Made by a program: the position numbers and the translations under genes. 37,201 nt of DNA from a virus. How positions within the stretch are numbered: the stretch's first letter is position 1; each line of letters begins with the position of its first letter. This document shows, in pieces, positions 27,974 to 35,131 of this stretch. A model generated the notes under the pieces. It saw nothing but the letters and a program-made list of their open reading frames with translations. It was not told where the DNA came from and did not search any database. Location: positions 1 through 37,201 of IMG/VR virus record IMGVR_UViG_3300023174_000367. One strand, 5' to 3'.

Positions 27974-30559
27974 TTATCCTAATAACCACTTAGATAGTTT
28001 CTCACCTAAAGTATCAGCTATTTTACTACCACCACTGGAGGTCAACAGCGCAGCACTCAAACTACCTAAAGCTGCATAGTAAGCAGCGTCTGCTGCTGCA
28101 TCTCCAGCATACTTAGTTGCATTAGAAGTAATAGTCACTTTAGAAATTTCATTAGCTCTCATTAAAGCATTATCAGAAGTCTTCCATGCTGTCTCAAGCT
28201 GATCTCTGTATGTCTGAGAAAGCTGAGCATATGTAGAGGCAGACAAATCTGTGGCATTCTTAGCATTGACAGCAGCCATTGCATTTATTTCTCTAGTGTT
28301 TGCTGTAGAAACATCTGCCAACAATTTAGCGTTGGCTATATTAATCTGCCCACTCAAGTTTGCATTAAACTCTGCTCTATCATTTGCTTCCTGTGCATTA
28401 AACTTAGAAAGCTCATCAGCAGCCGACTTATTAAACATAGACACTTTGTTCTTTTCTGCTGCATTATATTGTGAAGCAGAAAGAGCAAGCTGTGCATTTA
28501 TTTTATCAGCTTCTAGTGCATTAGCAGCATTAGTTGCCTTAGCTGCATTAGCAGCAGCGGTGTCTGAGATAATTGAATCAGCAATTTCTTTAGCTTTAAA
28601 CAAAGCTGTTTGTTGTCTGTTGTCTAAGTTCTTAACATCTAAAGTTAGGAAAGCCTTAGCATTTTCTACAGCCACTTGTTGTCTATTGTTTAGATTGGTT
28701 GTTTCTAAGTTAGCAATCTGTGCTGTCTTAGCTAACACCAATGCTTGTCTATTAGACAAGTTCTGTAAGTCCATTGTGCCTGTTAAACGTGCGTTCTCTA
28801 AAGCAATGGTTACATCAGCAGTGAAGTTTTTATCAGCAATGTCAGCAATACGAGCAGCGTTCAATACTTTAGTCTGGAAGTTTTGATCAAATTCTTGTCC
28901 TAAAAATTTAGCTCTTTGTTCTCCCAACACCATTGCTGTTTGTTGTCTGTTAGACAGGTTCTGTAAGCCCATCTGTTCAAACACTTTGGCATCAGTGGCA
29001 GCAATAGGAAGAGCAGCTTCTAATGTGGCTTGAACAATGGCCTGTCCTGCCATGCTGCTAGCACCAAGTCCTCTAGCGGCAAGCTGTGCTGTAACACCAC
29101 GCATAGAAGCAGCAGCCCAAGGTGGTGGGTTTCCTGCGTCAAAGTTTGTTAACAGTTTATTAAGCTGACCTTGTGTGGTCATCTCTTCTGTCACTACACC
29201 TTGAGCAGCTTGTGTCTTAGCTAGAGCAGTTTCCACTGCTGTTTGATCTACAGCAGATCCACTAACAATTTCTCCAGCCTGTAGGGTTCTTTTTTCAGGC
29301 GCTTTCACAAGCGTTGTTGTTCCTTGAGCAGCTTGTTCCTTACCCACTGCTGTCTCAGTTGGGATAGCGGTGGCAGCTTGTGCCTGTGCTCCTTGAGAGA
29401 CAGTGCCTTGTTCTGCATTCACTCCAGTAAGGCTAGCAGCAAGTTTTGCTTGTGCAGCATCTGTTGTTATTTTTTCTGCTGCTGTTTTTGGAGGAGCAAC
29501 CACTTCGGTAGAAATGACATTAGTTGAGGGAGCAGCTTGTTGTGTAGCGGGTGCTTGTGGTGTTGCAGACACCATTCCGGGAGTGATTGCTGTAGTTGTC
29601 GCAGCACCCATAGTGGCTGATGGATTAGAGGGTTCTACAGCACCGCCAACGGCATAACTTCTTTCACCTCTAGTAGATTTAGTACGCTCACTTAAAAGAT
29701 CAATGAGGAGAGAAACAGCAGAAGTTACATCCTTACCTTCTTTTTCTTTTTCTGTTGGTGGCTGTTGATCCCTACTGCCTAAATTAAAGGGGTTTGTGCC
29801 GCTAGGAGTGACTGCATTGGCTGTACCGAATGTTCCAGCAGCAGACACAACGCCTTGACCAGTAGCAGAAGGGACAGTGAGTCCTTGTGCTCCACCCATG
29901 CCGGTGGGAGCAAATGGGTTTATAGAAGAAGTTAAATTAGGAGTGGCTCCTTTTACAATTCCTTCTGTTGCAGGCGCTGCAAGATCAAAACTAATAGGTG
30001 TTCCACCTGCTGGTAGAGGAGTTGCAGATGGTGCTGCTGTAAAGGAGGGTGCTCCAGAAGCGCCAGACCCAAAGCTGTAATCAAGCTGTGTAGGAAGACT
30101 ACTAGCTGTTACACCAGTGTAAGCACCAGCAGGTACAGAATTTAGAGCAGCAGTTTCAAGACCAGCATATGCGGTGGTATTGCCTGCTGCTAGTGCATTA
30201 GCCGCAGTAGCTTCTTTGGCTGCTAAAGCAGCGGCCTCTGCTTCTGTTAATGTAGCGCCTGTGCCAACTGCATCAGCAGCAAGCATTTCAGTCCCATAGA
30301 GATAACCACCAGTAACAACAGCAATAGTTACCCAACCTCCGGGAATTTCTTCATTTACAAAATCATCAACCTGTGATCCAAGTTCTTTAACAGTGCCGCC
30401 AATACCACCACTATCATCTAAGCCTACAACATCATCAAGAGCTTTACTGATGGGATCATTACCACCATACAGTTTAATCTGCCTATTACCTACGTGTTTA
30501 AACGCATTACTTGGTAATGAAGGTATTCCTAAAAGAGCTAAACTATTACTATATCTCAT
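27974..30559 (-). CDS. Repeat-rich putative structural protein, 861 aa
   Basis: Start ATG 30559 (MRYSNSLALL) is chosen over an upstream in-frame TTG because GGAAGG precedes it and it overlaps the previous stop as ATGA. The N-terminal third is Ala/Gly/Thr-rich with a hydrophobic segment (WVTIAVVTGGYLYG). The middle is low complexity. From 28960 down to 28565 a 22-residue unit with NLxNRQQ consensus repeats six times, suggesting a long coiled coil or solenoid. Such NLSNRQ-repeat proteins occur in phage virion regions; I infer an internal or tail-tube-associated role. Confidence 0.72.
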   Translation of the reverse strand: MRYSNSLALLGIPSLPSNAFKHVGNRQIKLYGGNDPISKALDDVVGLDDSGGIGGTVKELGSQVDDFVNEEIPGGWVTIAVVTGGYLYGTEMLAADAVGTGATLTEAEAAALAAKEATAANALAAGNTTAYAGLETAALNSVPAGAYTGVTASSLPTQLDYSFGSGASGAPSFTAAPSATPLPAGGTPISFDLAAPATEGIVKGATPNLTSSINPFAPTGMGGAQGLTVPSATGQGVVSAAGTFGTANAVTPSGTNPFNLGSRDQQPPTEKEKEGKDVTSAVSLLIDLLSERTKSTRGERSYAVGGAVEPSNPSATMGAATTTAITPGMVSATPQAPATQQAAPSTNVISTEVVAPPKTAAEKITTDAAQAKLAASLTGVNAEQGTVSQGAQAQAATAIPTETAVGKEQAAQGTTTLVKAPEKRTLQAGEIVSGSAVDQTAVETALAKTQAAQGVVTEEMTTQGQLNKLLTNFDAGNPPPWAAASMRGVTAQLAARGLGASSMAGQAIVQATLEAALPIAATDAKVFEQMGLQNLSNRQQTAMVLGEQRAKFLGQEFDQNFQTKVLNAARIADIADKNFTADVTIALENARLTGTMDLQNLSNRQALVLAKTAQIANLETTNLNNRQQVAVENAKAFLTLDVKNLDNRQQTALFKAKEIADSIISDTAAANAAKATNAANALEADKINAQLALSASQYNAAEKNKVSMFNKSAADELSKFNAQEANDRAEFNANLSGQINIANAKLLADVSTANTREINAMAAVNAKNATDLSASTYAQLSQTYRDQLETAWKTSDNALMRANEISKVTITSNATKYAGDAAADAAYYAALGSLSAALLTSSGGSKIADTLGEKLSKWLLG
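28565..28960 (-). repeat. Six 66-bp / 22-residue coding repeats (NLxNRQQ)
   Basis: Unit boundaries fall every 66 bases. Units 1, 4, 5 and 6 start NLSNRQQ, NLSNRQ, NLNNRQQ and NLDNRQQ; units 2 and 3 are degenerate (EFDQNFQTKV, NFTADVTIAL). Twenty-two residues equals two hendecads, consistent with a straight coiled coil. Confidence 0.75.
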
Positions 30560-31128
30560 ACTGTGGCCTTCCAATAAAATTCAGGAATATCTGACTTAGT
30601 TACAGGAACACCTAAACTTTCTAACAACGGAACAATCTGATTATTGTCTGGCGTTGGGCCATATATTACTTTAATATCAGATTGTTTTATTTTTTGAATA
30701 AACTTAGTAAGTGATTTAACTAGTGTCATTGGTTTATCCAAAGAATATAAATGACAATACACGACACCCGGCTTAATCTTTCTAAGCTCTAAGACAGACT
30801 CATTCTCTTGTAACAAGATAGAGTCCCCCGACTTAACAAGTCTATAAATAGCATTAAGTCTTTTAGTTGGGTCTTGTCCTATTGATCTCATATATTGTTC
30901 AATGATATAAGAGGCTTTACTTTTAGGAGCAGCTACAGCACCACCTTGTGCATATCCAACCATCCCACCCTTAGCCATGTTCTCAGCAAACTTAGAAGTG
31001 ATGAAAGCATATCGCTGTGCATCTGATGGTCTAGACATTAAGAACTCATCAAACATTTGCATAGGGCCTTCATAGCCCATCTTTCTAGCTACAACTTCTT
31101 TTTGTGTTGCTGTGAAATTTTCTTTCAT
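30556..31128 (-). CDS. Putative virion-associated protein with acetyltransferase-like C-terminus, 190 aa
   Basis: Overlaps the upstream gene by ATGA. The N-terminal helix (KEVVARKMGYEGPMQMFDEF) is followed by a Gly-rich linker (AKGGMVGYAQGG). The C-terminal half (SILLQENESVLELRKIKPGV through YGPTPDNNQIVPLLESLGVP) looks like a reduced GNAT-type fold, without a clear acetyl-CoA loop. It may be structural only. It lies immediately upstream of the repeat-rich virion protein. Confidence 0.58.
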   Translation of the reverse strand: MKENFTATQKEVVARKMGYEGPMQMFDEFLMSRPSDAQRYAFITSKFAENMAKGGMVGYAQGGAVAAPKSKASYIIEQYMRSIGQDPTKRLNAIYRLVKSGDSILLQENESVLELRKIKPGVVYCHLYSLDKPMTLVKSLTKFIQKIKQSDIKVIYGPTPDNNQIVPLLESLGVPVTKSDIPEFYWKATV

Positions 31129-31421
31129 TTTTTTACTACCCTATACAAATATTCTAAAAAATGTTGATTATCTTTTAACACTGATATCAATCCTGTAGTT
31201 AAACAATACACTTGTCTTTCGTTCATATTAAGTTGCATGGCATTATCTATTGCGTGTACAGTTTCATGTAACACTGTATCCACTTCTAGTGGCAGGGGCT
31301 GACCGTTCTTTATTTTTATTTTTAAATTATCCCAGTCACACTCACCAACAGCGTCTTTTAATTCATCTAAGTAAACAATCTCATATTCCCTACCAATTAT
31401 GTTTAGGTGGTTTGGAGACAT
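31125..31421 (-). CDS. Mini zincin-like protein with HExxH motif, 98 aa
   Basis: The product has HETVHAID (52-59): His52, Glu53 and His56 of a zinc-metallopeptidase helix, preceded by a hydrophobic strand-type stretch (PLEVDTVL). A downstream acidic residue in MNERQVYCLTTGL (Glu68) could be the third ligand. Size and layout fit small phage zincin-like proteins. It could process virion proteins or cleave a host factor. Active-site residues are seen; activity and target are inference. It sits between the M15 lysin and the virion genes. Confidence 0.7.
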   Translation of the reverse strand: MSPNHLNIIGREYEIVYLDELKDAVGECDWDNLKIKIKNGQPLPLEVDTVLHETVHAIDNAMQLNMNERQVYCLTTGLISVLKDNQHFLEYLYRVVKK

Positions 31422-31432
31422 TATATCACCGC

Positions 31433-31897
31433 TTAAGCAACAAGTCCATTTAAATACACTGTCTTACCATTTTGTTTAGTTGCTGTCAACTCTTGTTTCT
31501 TAAGGTTGTTTGGGTCATAGGAAACATGAACCCACCCACTGTCAGGAATGCCGGGAGTGTAGAATTCAAGGATGAGTTGTGTATATTCTAAATTGTCCAT
31601 AATCCATTGAGCCAACTCAGCATTAGCAACACCGGGTATTTCTATATCGGCTGCTTGGCCCTTGCAATGGTCTGAGGTACGAGATCCTCCCACAGCAGCA
31701 TTACTTTCCGCACTGCGAAATGCACTATTACACTTTACACCTTTTTGATAATGGTCTCTAATAGGTTGTAATACTTTCTCACACAAGAGTTTAAGGCTAG
31801 CAACGGCTGCTTCATCAGGTGTATTATCCAGACCTAAACGCAAAGCAGTCTCAGACTTAGTAAGTTCATGTAAAGAGAAGTTGGCTGTTAAATTCAT
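31433..31897 (-). CDS. M15-type peptidoglycan peptidase (endolysin)
   Basis: 154 residues with the Peptidase_M15_3 pattern: FSLHELTKSETALR at the N-terminus, CNSAFRSAESNAAVGG, SDHCKGQAADIEI (His77 and Asp84 zinc ligands) and a terminal GWVHVSY (His124 ligand). It would cleave peptide cross-links of peptidoglycan. It has no signal peptide, so it fits a holin-dependent endolysin. AAGGAATATGAA precedes ATG 31897, and the start overlaps the Rz stop as ATGA. Confidence 0.88.
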   Translation of the reverse strand: MNLTANFSLHELTKSETALRLGLDNTPDEAAVASLKLLCEKVLQPIRDHYQKGVKCNSAFRSAESNAAVGGSRTSDHCKGQAADIEIPGVANAELAQWIMDNLEYTQLILEFYTPGIPDSGWVHVSYDPNNLKKQELTATKQNGKTVYLNGLVA

Positions 31898-32358
31898 TTC
31901 ATATTCCTTAAAGTGTTATAAGTTTCAATACAAGCATTAAGCTTTCTTATGGCTGTGTCGCCTTCGGCTGTGATGGCGATAAGAGATTCAGCAACCGATC
32001 TGTCAAGTTCGGTTCGTGTTTCTCCGCTGTTATCTCCAGCGGCAGTGGTGGCATCTGAGGAGGGACATACGGAGCCTTGGGTGGGGATTGACAAGCGCAG
32101 ATCACCAGTGGCAATGTTAGCCCTAAGAGTAGTGATTTTCTTTTCAGCATCTTTGTTAGACTTTCTTAATGTATCTGCATATGTTGTAGCCACAACAGCC
32201 ATCTGCTTCTCTGTGTCTCTAGCCTTCTCATTCAAAGCAGCAATCTCAGCTTGTTGCTTCATGTGAGCGTCATGACCACCCTTCCAATAACCCCCTCCAA
32301 AACTGCTTAGAACAGCCAGCAAGACGGTTAAAAGTATGTAAGGGTTAAGGATGCTCAT
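31894..32358 (-). CDS. Rz: Rz-like inner-membrane spanin
   Basis: 154 residues. One N-terminal membrane helix (5-24, NPYILLTVLLAVLSSFGGGY) is followed by a long periplasmic charged coiled coil (KQQAEIAALNEKARDTEKQM...), and the C-terminus is helical. This is the Rz topology: an inner-membrane spanin that joins an outer-membrane lipoprotein to fuse the membranes at lysis. A complete Rz1-type lipoprotein gene lies inside it in another frame. It sits between the probable holin and the endolysin, as in Gram-negative phage lysis cassettes. Confidence 0.85.
   Translation of the reverse strand: MSILNPYILLTVLLAVLSSFGGGYWKGGHDAHMKQQAEIAALNEKARDTEKQMAVVATTYADTLRKSNKDAEKKITTLRANIATGDLRLSIPTQGSVCPSSDATTAAGDNSGETRTELDRSVAESLIAITAEGDTAIRKLNACIETYNTLRNMK
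31947..32150 (-). CDS. Rz1: Rz1-like outer-membrane spanin nested in Rz
   Basis: 67 residues in an alternative frame wholly inside the Rz gene. The N-terminus MLKRKSLLLGLTLPLVICAC is a lipoprotein signal ending in a lipobox (ICA before Cys20). A Pro-rich segment (SPPKAPYVPPQMPPLPLE) follows, the hallmark of Rz1. The product would be lipidated, sorted to the outer membrane and pair with Rz. The nested arrangement is the same as in lambda. Confidence 0.85.
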   Translation of the reverse strand: MLKRKSLLLGLTLPLVICACQSPPKAPYVPPQMPPLPLEITAEKHEPNLTDRLLNLLSPSQPKATQP

Positions 32359-32675
32359 GGGGCAGGCGGCTCATTGTCGTTGGCTTCTGCCTTAGCACTT
32401 GCATTGGCAATTGCCTTAACACCAGAGCGTCCAGCAACACCACCTAACACACCAGTGATGAATACCATTATTGTTGAGATCTGTTGTGTATACACCTTAT
32501 CAATAGCTGCCATGCTGCCATTCATTGGTTGTGTAACAAAACTCACTGAGTACAGAAACATGCCCATAGAAGCAAGCAAGATTGTCACCAACACCACAAT
32601 GACAAATGCCCATACCCTTACTTCAATCTCATCTGCTGTCAGGCGACTATTTTGTTTATATCCAATTGTTGGCAT
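32355..32675 (-). CDS. Probable holin, 106 aa, two membrane helices
   Basis: A hydrophilic N-terminus is followed by helix 1 (about 21-45, VWAFVIVVLVTILLASMGMF), a loop, and helix 2 (about 66-84, ISTIMVFITGVLGGVAG). The C-terminal tail is charged and Pro/Ala-rich. Two helices, size and position directly upstream of Rz and endolysin fit a class II holin. No sequence signature proves it. ATG overlaps the preceding lipoprotein stop (TAATG) and the stop overlaps the Rz start. Confidence 0.68.
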   Translation of the reverse strand: MPTIGYKQNSRLTADEIEVRVWAFVIVVLVTILLASMGMFLYSVSFVTQPMNGSMAAIDKVYTQQISTIMVFITGVLGGVAGRSGVKAIANASAKAEANDNEPPAP

Positions 32676-32851
32676 TACTTCTTCTCCTCTGGTTTAACAA
32701 GCATTTCAGGACAAGTTCCTGCTGCTGTACAAATTGGTGGCTTACATTCTTCACTATTCCAATTCTTTGGATCTTGGCAAGGATAGCGATAGCGGTCTTC
32801 GCAGCCTGTCAAACACAAGATTGTCACTAATACTAATAGGCTTTTTATCAT
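32675..32851 (-). CDS. Small Cys-rich lipoprotein, 58 aa
   Basis: Start ATG 32851 follows AAAGGAAGGAAA; a longer version from an in-frame TTG lacks such a signal. The signal MIKSLLVLVTILCLTGC ends in a clear lipobox with Cys17 lipidated. The mature part (EDRYRYPCQDPKNWNSEECK...) has five further Cys, a pattern I recognise in a conserved phage lipoprotein. It overlaps the upstream membrane/coiled-coil gene by 98 bases in another frame, which resembles an overlapping spanin pair. Confidence 0.8.
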   Translation of the reverse strand: MIKSLLVLVTILCLTGCEDRYRYPCQDPKNWNSEECKPPICTAAGTCPEMLVKPEEKK

Positions 32852-33008
32852 TTTCCTTCCTTTCAATCTTTCTTCTAAGTCTTTCTATCTGCTCAGTTTG
32901 TTGCTTCACTTCTTGTTTCTGTGCAAGAACATCAAGGTACATCCAAGCTAATAAAGGTAACATAAAAGCTACTAAGACAACGGCAGTGATCCATCCTAAT
33001 ACTCCCAT
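32754..33008 (-). CDS. Membrane/coiled-coil protein overlapping the lipoprotein gene, 84 aa
   Basis: ATG 33008 overlaps the upstream stop (TGATG). Residues 3-27 (VLGWITAVVLVAFMLPLLAWMYL) form a membrane helix. A charged coiled coil (AQKQEVKQQTEQIERLRRKIERKE) follows, then a short tail read through the start of the lipoprotein gene. The N-in membrane anchor plus coiled coil is spanin-like. The last 32 residues may have little constraint because they share DNA with the lipoprotein signal. A longer upstream in-frame extension is rejected. Confidence 0.68.
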   Translation of the reverse strand: MGVLGWITAVVLVAFMLPLLAWMYLDVLAQKQEVKQQTEQIERLRRKIERKENDKKPISISDNLVFDRLRRPLSLSLPRSKELE

Positions 33009-33697
33009 CACATCACTTCCTTGTACTTGTGAAACGACAGAAGAAGAATCCAGAGGTATCCGATAAGCACCAGAGTCATAAGGCTGTAGACGAGCTTTCT
33101 TTGTCTGTCCTGTTCTGTTACCTGACGTTGCCATCTTTTAATTCTTTCACGCTTTTCTTGTACCAGCCTTGCCGCTTCTTGTTCTGCTCCTATAATGTCT
33201 CTCATCTCAAACACTTTGCTATATAAAGCTCCCATCTCTGGAGGGCTTTGATACACCATAGTTTCTCTGATGGTCTTTTCTAATGCTGCCATCTGATCCA
33301 TTGCCATCACCCGCTTCAAAGCGGCTTCCATTAGATTGGCATCTGGATCGTAAACTGTTTGGCTCTTCTCTTCTTCTTCTCTTATGTGTGCAGCTAGTTG
33401 TTCTTGAAGTTTAAAAAACTCAGTGAGTTGGGAAACTACATCCACCATCACCTGAGTTTCATCTACTACTACAAATTGTTCTTTCTTCTTTGTGTTTGAA
33501 ACTAAAGCAATAGGTGTAGGCTTAGCCCCAAATAGCTTGCTCCAAAACCCTCTTACTTCTTTACCTATTCCTACAACTTCATCTACTGTCTTTTTAACTT
33601 CCATGAAGGAAGTTTTGGCTTGTTTATAAAGCTCACAGCCCTCTTTAATTGCAGCTACACAGGCATTGGCAGCAAAGAGTATGGAGATAGGATCAAT
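33008..33697 (-). CDS. C-terminally anchored coiled-coil protein, probable ATT start, 229 aa
   Basis: The frame is open from a TAG at 33706-33708. An N-terminus reading (I)DPISILFAANACVAAIKEG, which fits the MDPIS-type start I associate with this family, lies upstream of the first ATG (33604). The only fitting initiation codon is ATT at 33697-33695, one base after the TGA of the previous gene and with AGG eight bases upstream. ATG 33604 has no Shine-Dalgarno and would cut off the conserved start. The body is charged helix, with a membrane helix near the C-terminus (LVYSLMTLVLIGYLWILLL). It precedes the lysis genes, and its role is unknown. Confidence 0.7.
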   Translation of the reverse strand: MDPISILFAANACVAAIKEGCELYKQAKTSFMEVKKTVDEVVGIGKEVRGFWSKLFGAKPTPIALVSNTKKKEQFVVVDETQVMVDVVSQLTEFFKLQEQLAAHIREEEEKSQTVYDPDANLMEAALKRVMAMDQMAALEKTIRETMVYQSPPEMGALYSKVFEMRDIIGAEQEAARLVQEKRERIKRWQRQVTEQDRQRKLVYSLMTLVLIGYLWILLLSFHKYKEVM

Positions 33698-33698
33698 T

Positions 33699-33899
33699 TC
33701 ACATACCTACTATTTTTTTAAAAAACTCAGCAGCAGCACCCGGCCCTATTAATACAGCCACCATCACTGCATAAAGCAAATATTCAATCTTAGACATACG
33801 TAAAGAGCCCTCAGACAGAGACTTACATATCTGTCCATATCTCTCAGCACACACTGCTTCATGCACGGCTAGTCTTTTGTCTGTTTCATCTTCAAGCAT
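33699..33899 (-). CDS. Small membrane protein, 66 aa
   Basis: AGAGGAATAACAA precedes ATG 33899. The N-terminal half (RLAVHEAVCAERYGQICKSL) has a motif I recognise in small phage proteins near tail and lysis genes. Residues about 40-60 (YLLYAVMVAVLIGPGAAAEF) form one membrane helix. It could be an accessory lysis protein. It ends at TGA 33699-33701, immediately before the ATT start of the next gene. Confidence 0.7.
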   Translation of the reverse strand: MLEDETDKRLAVHEAVCAERYGQICKSLSEGSLRMSKIEYLLYAVMVAVLIGPGAAAEFFKKIVGM

Positions 33900-33902
33900 T
33901 TG

Positions 33903-33962
33903 TTATTCCTCTGGTTGCAGGATGGCGTTTACCAAGTTGGTTGAGAGTTTGATTTCGTTCAT
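33903..33962 (-). CDS. 19-aa mini ORF after the tail fibre, possible truncated gene
   Basis: ATG 33962 overlaps the fibre-gene stop as ATGA, and the TAA lies in the leader of the next gene. The product MNEIKLSTNLVNAILQPEE resembles the first 16 residues of the small-protein family represented by the gene at 13701, then stops. It may be a decayed copy or a coupling mini-ORF. Its size makes coding uncertain. Confidence 0.4.
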   Translation of the reverse strand: MNEIKLSTNLVNAILQPEE

Positions 33963-35131
33963 TTGGATTCCAGTGCAGTGATGCGGTTAGTAAGTTGGGT
34001 GATGGTGCTAACTTGGGTGTCAATGATTGCTTTCATCTCTTGAATGGCGGCTGTCAGAGTGGCAACCAAAAAGGATGTGTCGATGCCTTGGTAAACAGGA
34101 TTGCCATCTGCATCCACAGCATCTTTTTCGCCAGTTACGCAATCAGGAACAATAGCTTGTAACTCATGCGCAATAAAACCTTCACCATCAGAACCATCAA
34201 CATTCCATTTGTAAGTTACTGGTTTAAGCGCAGCAACACGGGTTAACGCATTTACCATCGGTTCAACTGTATTTTTTAGACGATAATCAGATGAAGTTGC
34301 ATAAGTGGTAGCGCTGCCGCTTGTAGATATAACACCAACACGCCCATTGGGATTATAAAATTCAATTTGATAACGGCTACTGGTGTCGTTTGCTTTAGTA
34401 GAAATTGGTGTAACAGAGCCGCTTGGGGAATAGGCTTCTATCTTTGATGTGTATTGACTAAATGCACTTGTAGTCCCCACCAGCAAGTTACCGCTGGTGT
34501 CTATACGCATACGTTCGGTGGATGTTGTTTGGAATACCAAATTTCCAAAACTTGCTTGCGCCGCATTAAGAACTATATTGCCAGTTGCCCCATCTCTGTA
34601 TAACTCTCCATATTGATTGGAAGCAGTTATTCCAATTCTAAAAGTTGCACCGCCAGCGCCTAAATGCAAAGTCGCATTTGGCGAACTTGTACCAATCCCC
34701 ACATTGCCGCCAACTGGATTTAACAAAAGCGAATATGTAGTCGCAAGATTTGTTGTGTCGCAAGATTGCAACCAAGAGCCTGTTCCACCACCTTGACCAA
34801 TATCTAATGTTCCAGTAAATCCGCCGCCAGCTTGGAGTCTTAGCACTGCGCTTGCGGCTTGAGTTGTTCCTGATGATGCCGCAGAGGTATTTGAACCAGC
34901 AGTACCTACGAATTGTGTTCTAAAGTTTGTAGCAACTGAAGCAGTACCAATACCCACATTACCACTTGCATCTTTCACAATGCCTGTCACGCCAACAGTC
35001 AGCGTGTCTGTTGTGGCATCTCCAAGCGTGGTGTTGCCAGTAGTGGTCAGGTTAACCAGTGTCTCTGTGCCTGTGTTGGTGAGGCCGGGGGTGGTGATTC
35101 CCGTTGTGCCGTCAAGGACGATTGGGGGCAT
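33959..35131 (-). CDS. Tail fibre protein with C-terminal S74 chaperone, 390 aa
   Basis: A repetitive beta-structured stem rich in Gly/Thr (GITTPGLTNTGTETLVNLTT) carries 'GNVGIGT.S' units at about 57 and 143. The C-terminal S74 intramolecular chaperone starts near 275, with the self-cleavage Ser281-Asp282 ... Lys286 (SSDYRLKNTVEP) and GFIAHELQ (317-324). A trimerising coiled coil (AAIQEMKAIIDTQVSTITQL) ends it. The protein would bind host receptors as a trimer, with the chaperone cut off after folding. It starts by TAATG overlap with the upstream fibre gene. Confidence 0.88.
   Translation of the reverse strand: MPPIVLDGTTGITTPGLTNTGTETLVNLTTTGNTTLGDATTDTLTVGVTGIVKDASGNVGIGTASVATNFRTQFVGTAGSNTSAASSGTTQAASAVLRLQAGGGFTGTLDIGQGGGTGSWLQSCDTTNLATTYSLLLNPVGGNVGIGTSSPNATLHLGAGGATFRIGITASNQYGELYRDGATGNIVLNAAQASFGNLVFQTTSTERMRIDTSGNLLVGTTSAFSQYTSKIEAYSPSGSVTPISTKANDTSSRYQIEFYNPNGRVGVISTSGSATTYATSSDYRLKNTVEPMVNALTRVAALKPVTYKWNVDGSDGEGFIAHELQAIVPDCVTGEKDAVDADGNPVYQGIDTSFLVATLTAAIQEMKAIIDTQVSTITQLTNRITALESK

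Noticed and set aside
28251-28886. 211-codon open frame on the plus strand
   Set aside because: It lies wholly antisense to the repeat-rich virion gene, its Ala/Ser/Leu composition mirrors that gene's Ala-rich codons, and it has no neighbour overlap or ribosome-binding site.
33009-33134. Upstream extension of the 84-aa membrane protein (126-codon version)
   Set aside because: The extra 42 residues overlap the well-supported 229-aa gene, and the ATG at 33008 has the TGATG overlap typical here.
33690-33706. +1 frameshift at ATG-TGA joining the 66-aa and 229-aa genes
   Set aside because: The frame would fit if one T were skipped, but there is no prfB-like slippery context and the ATT start explains the layout more simply. 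It is kept only as a fallback.
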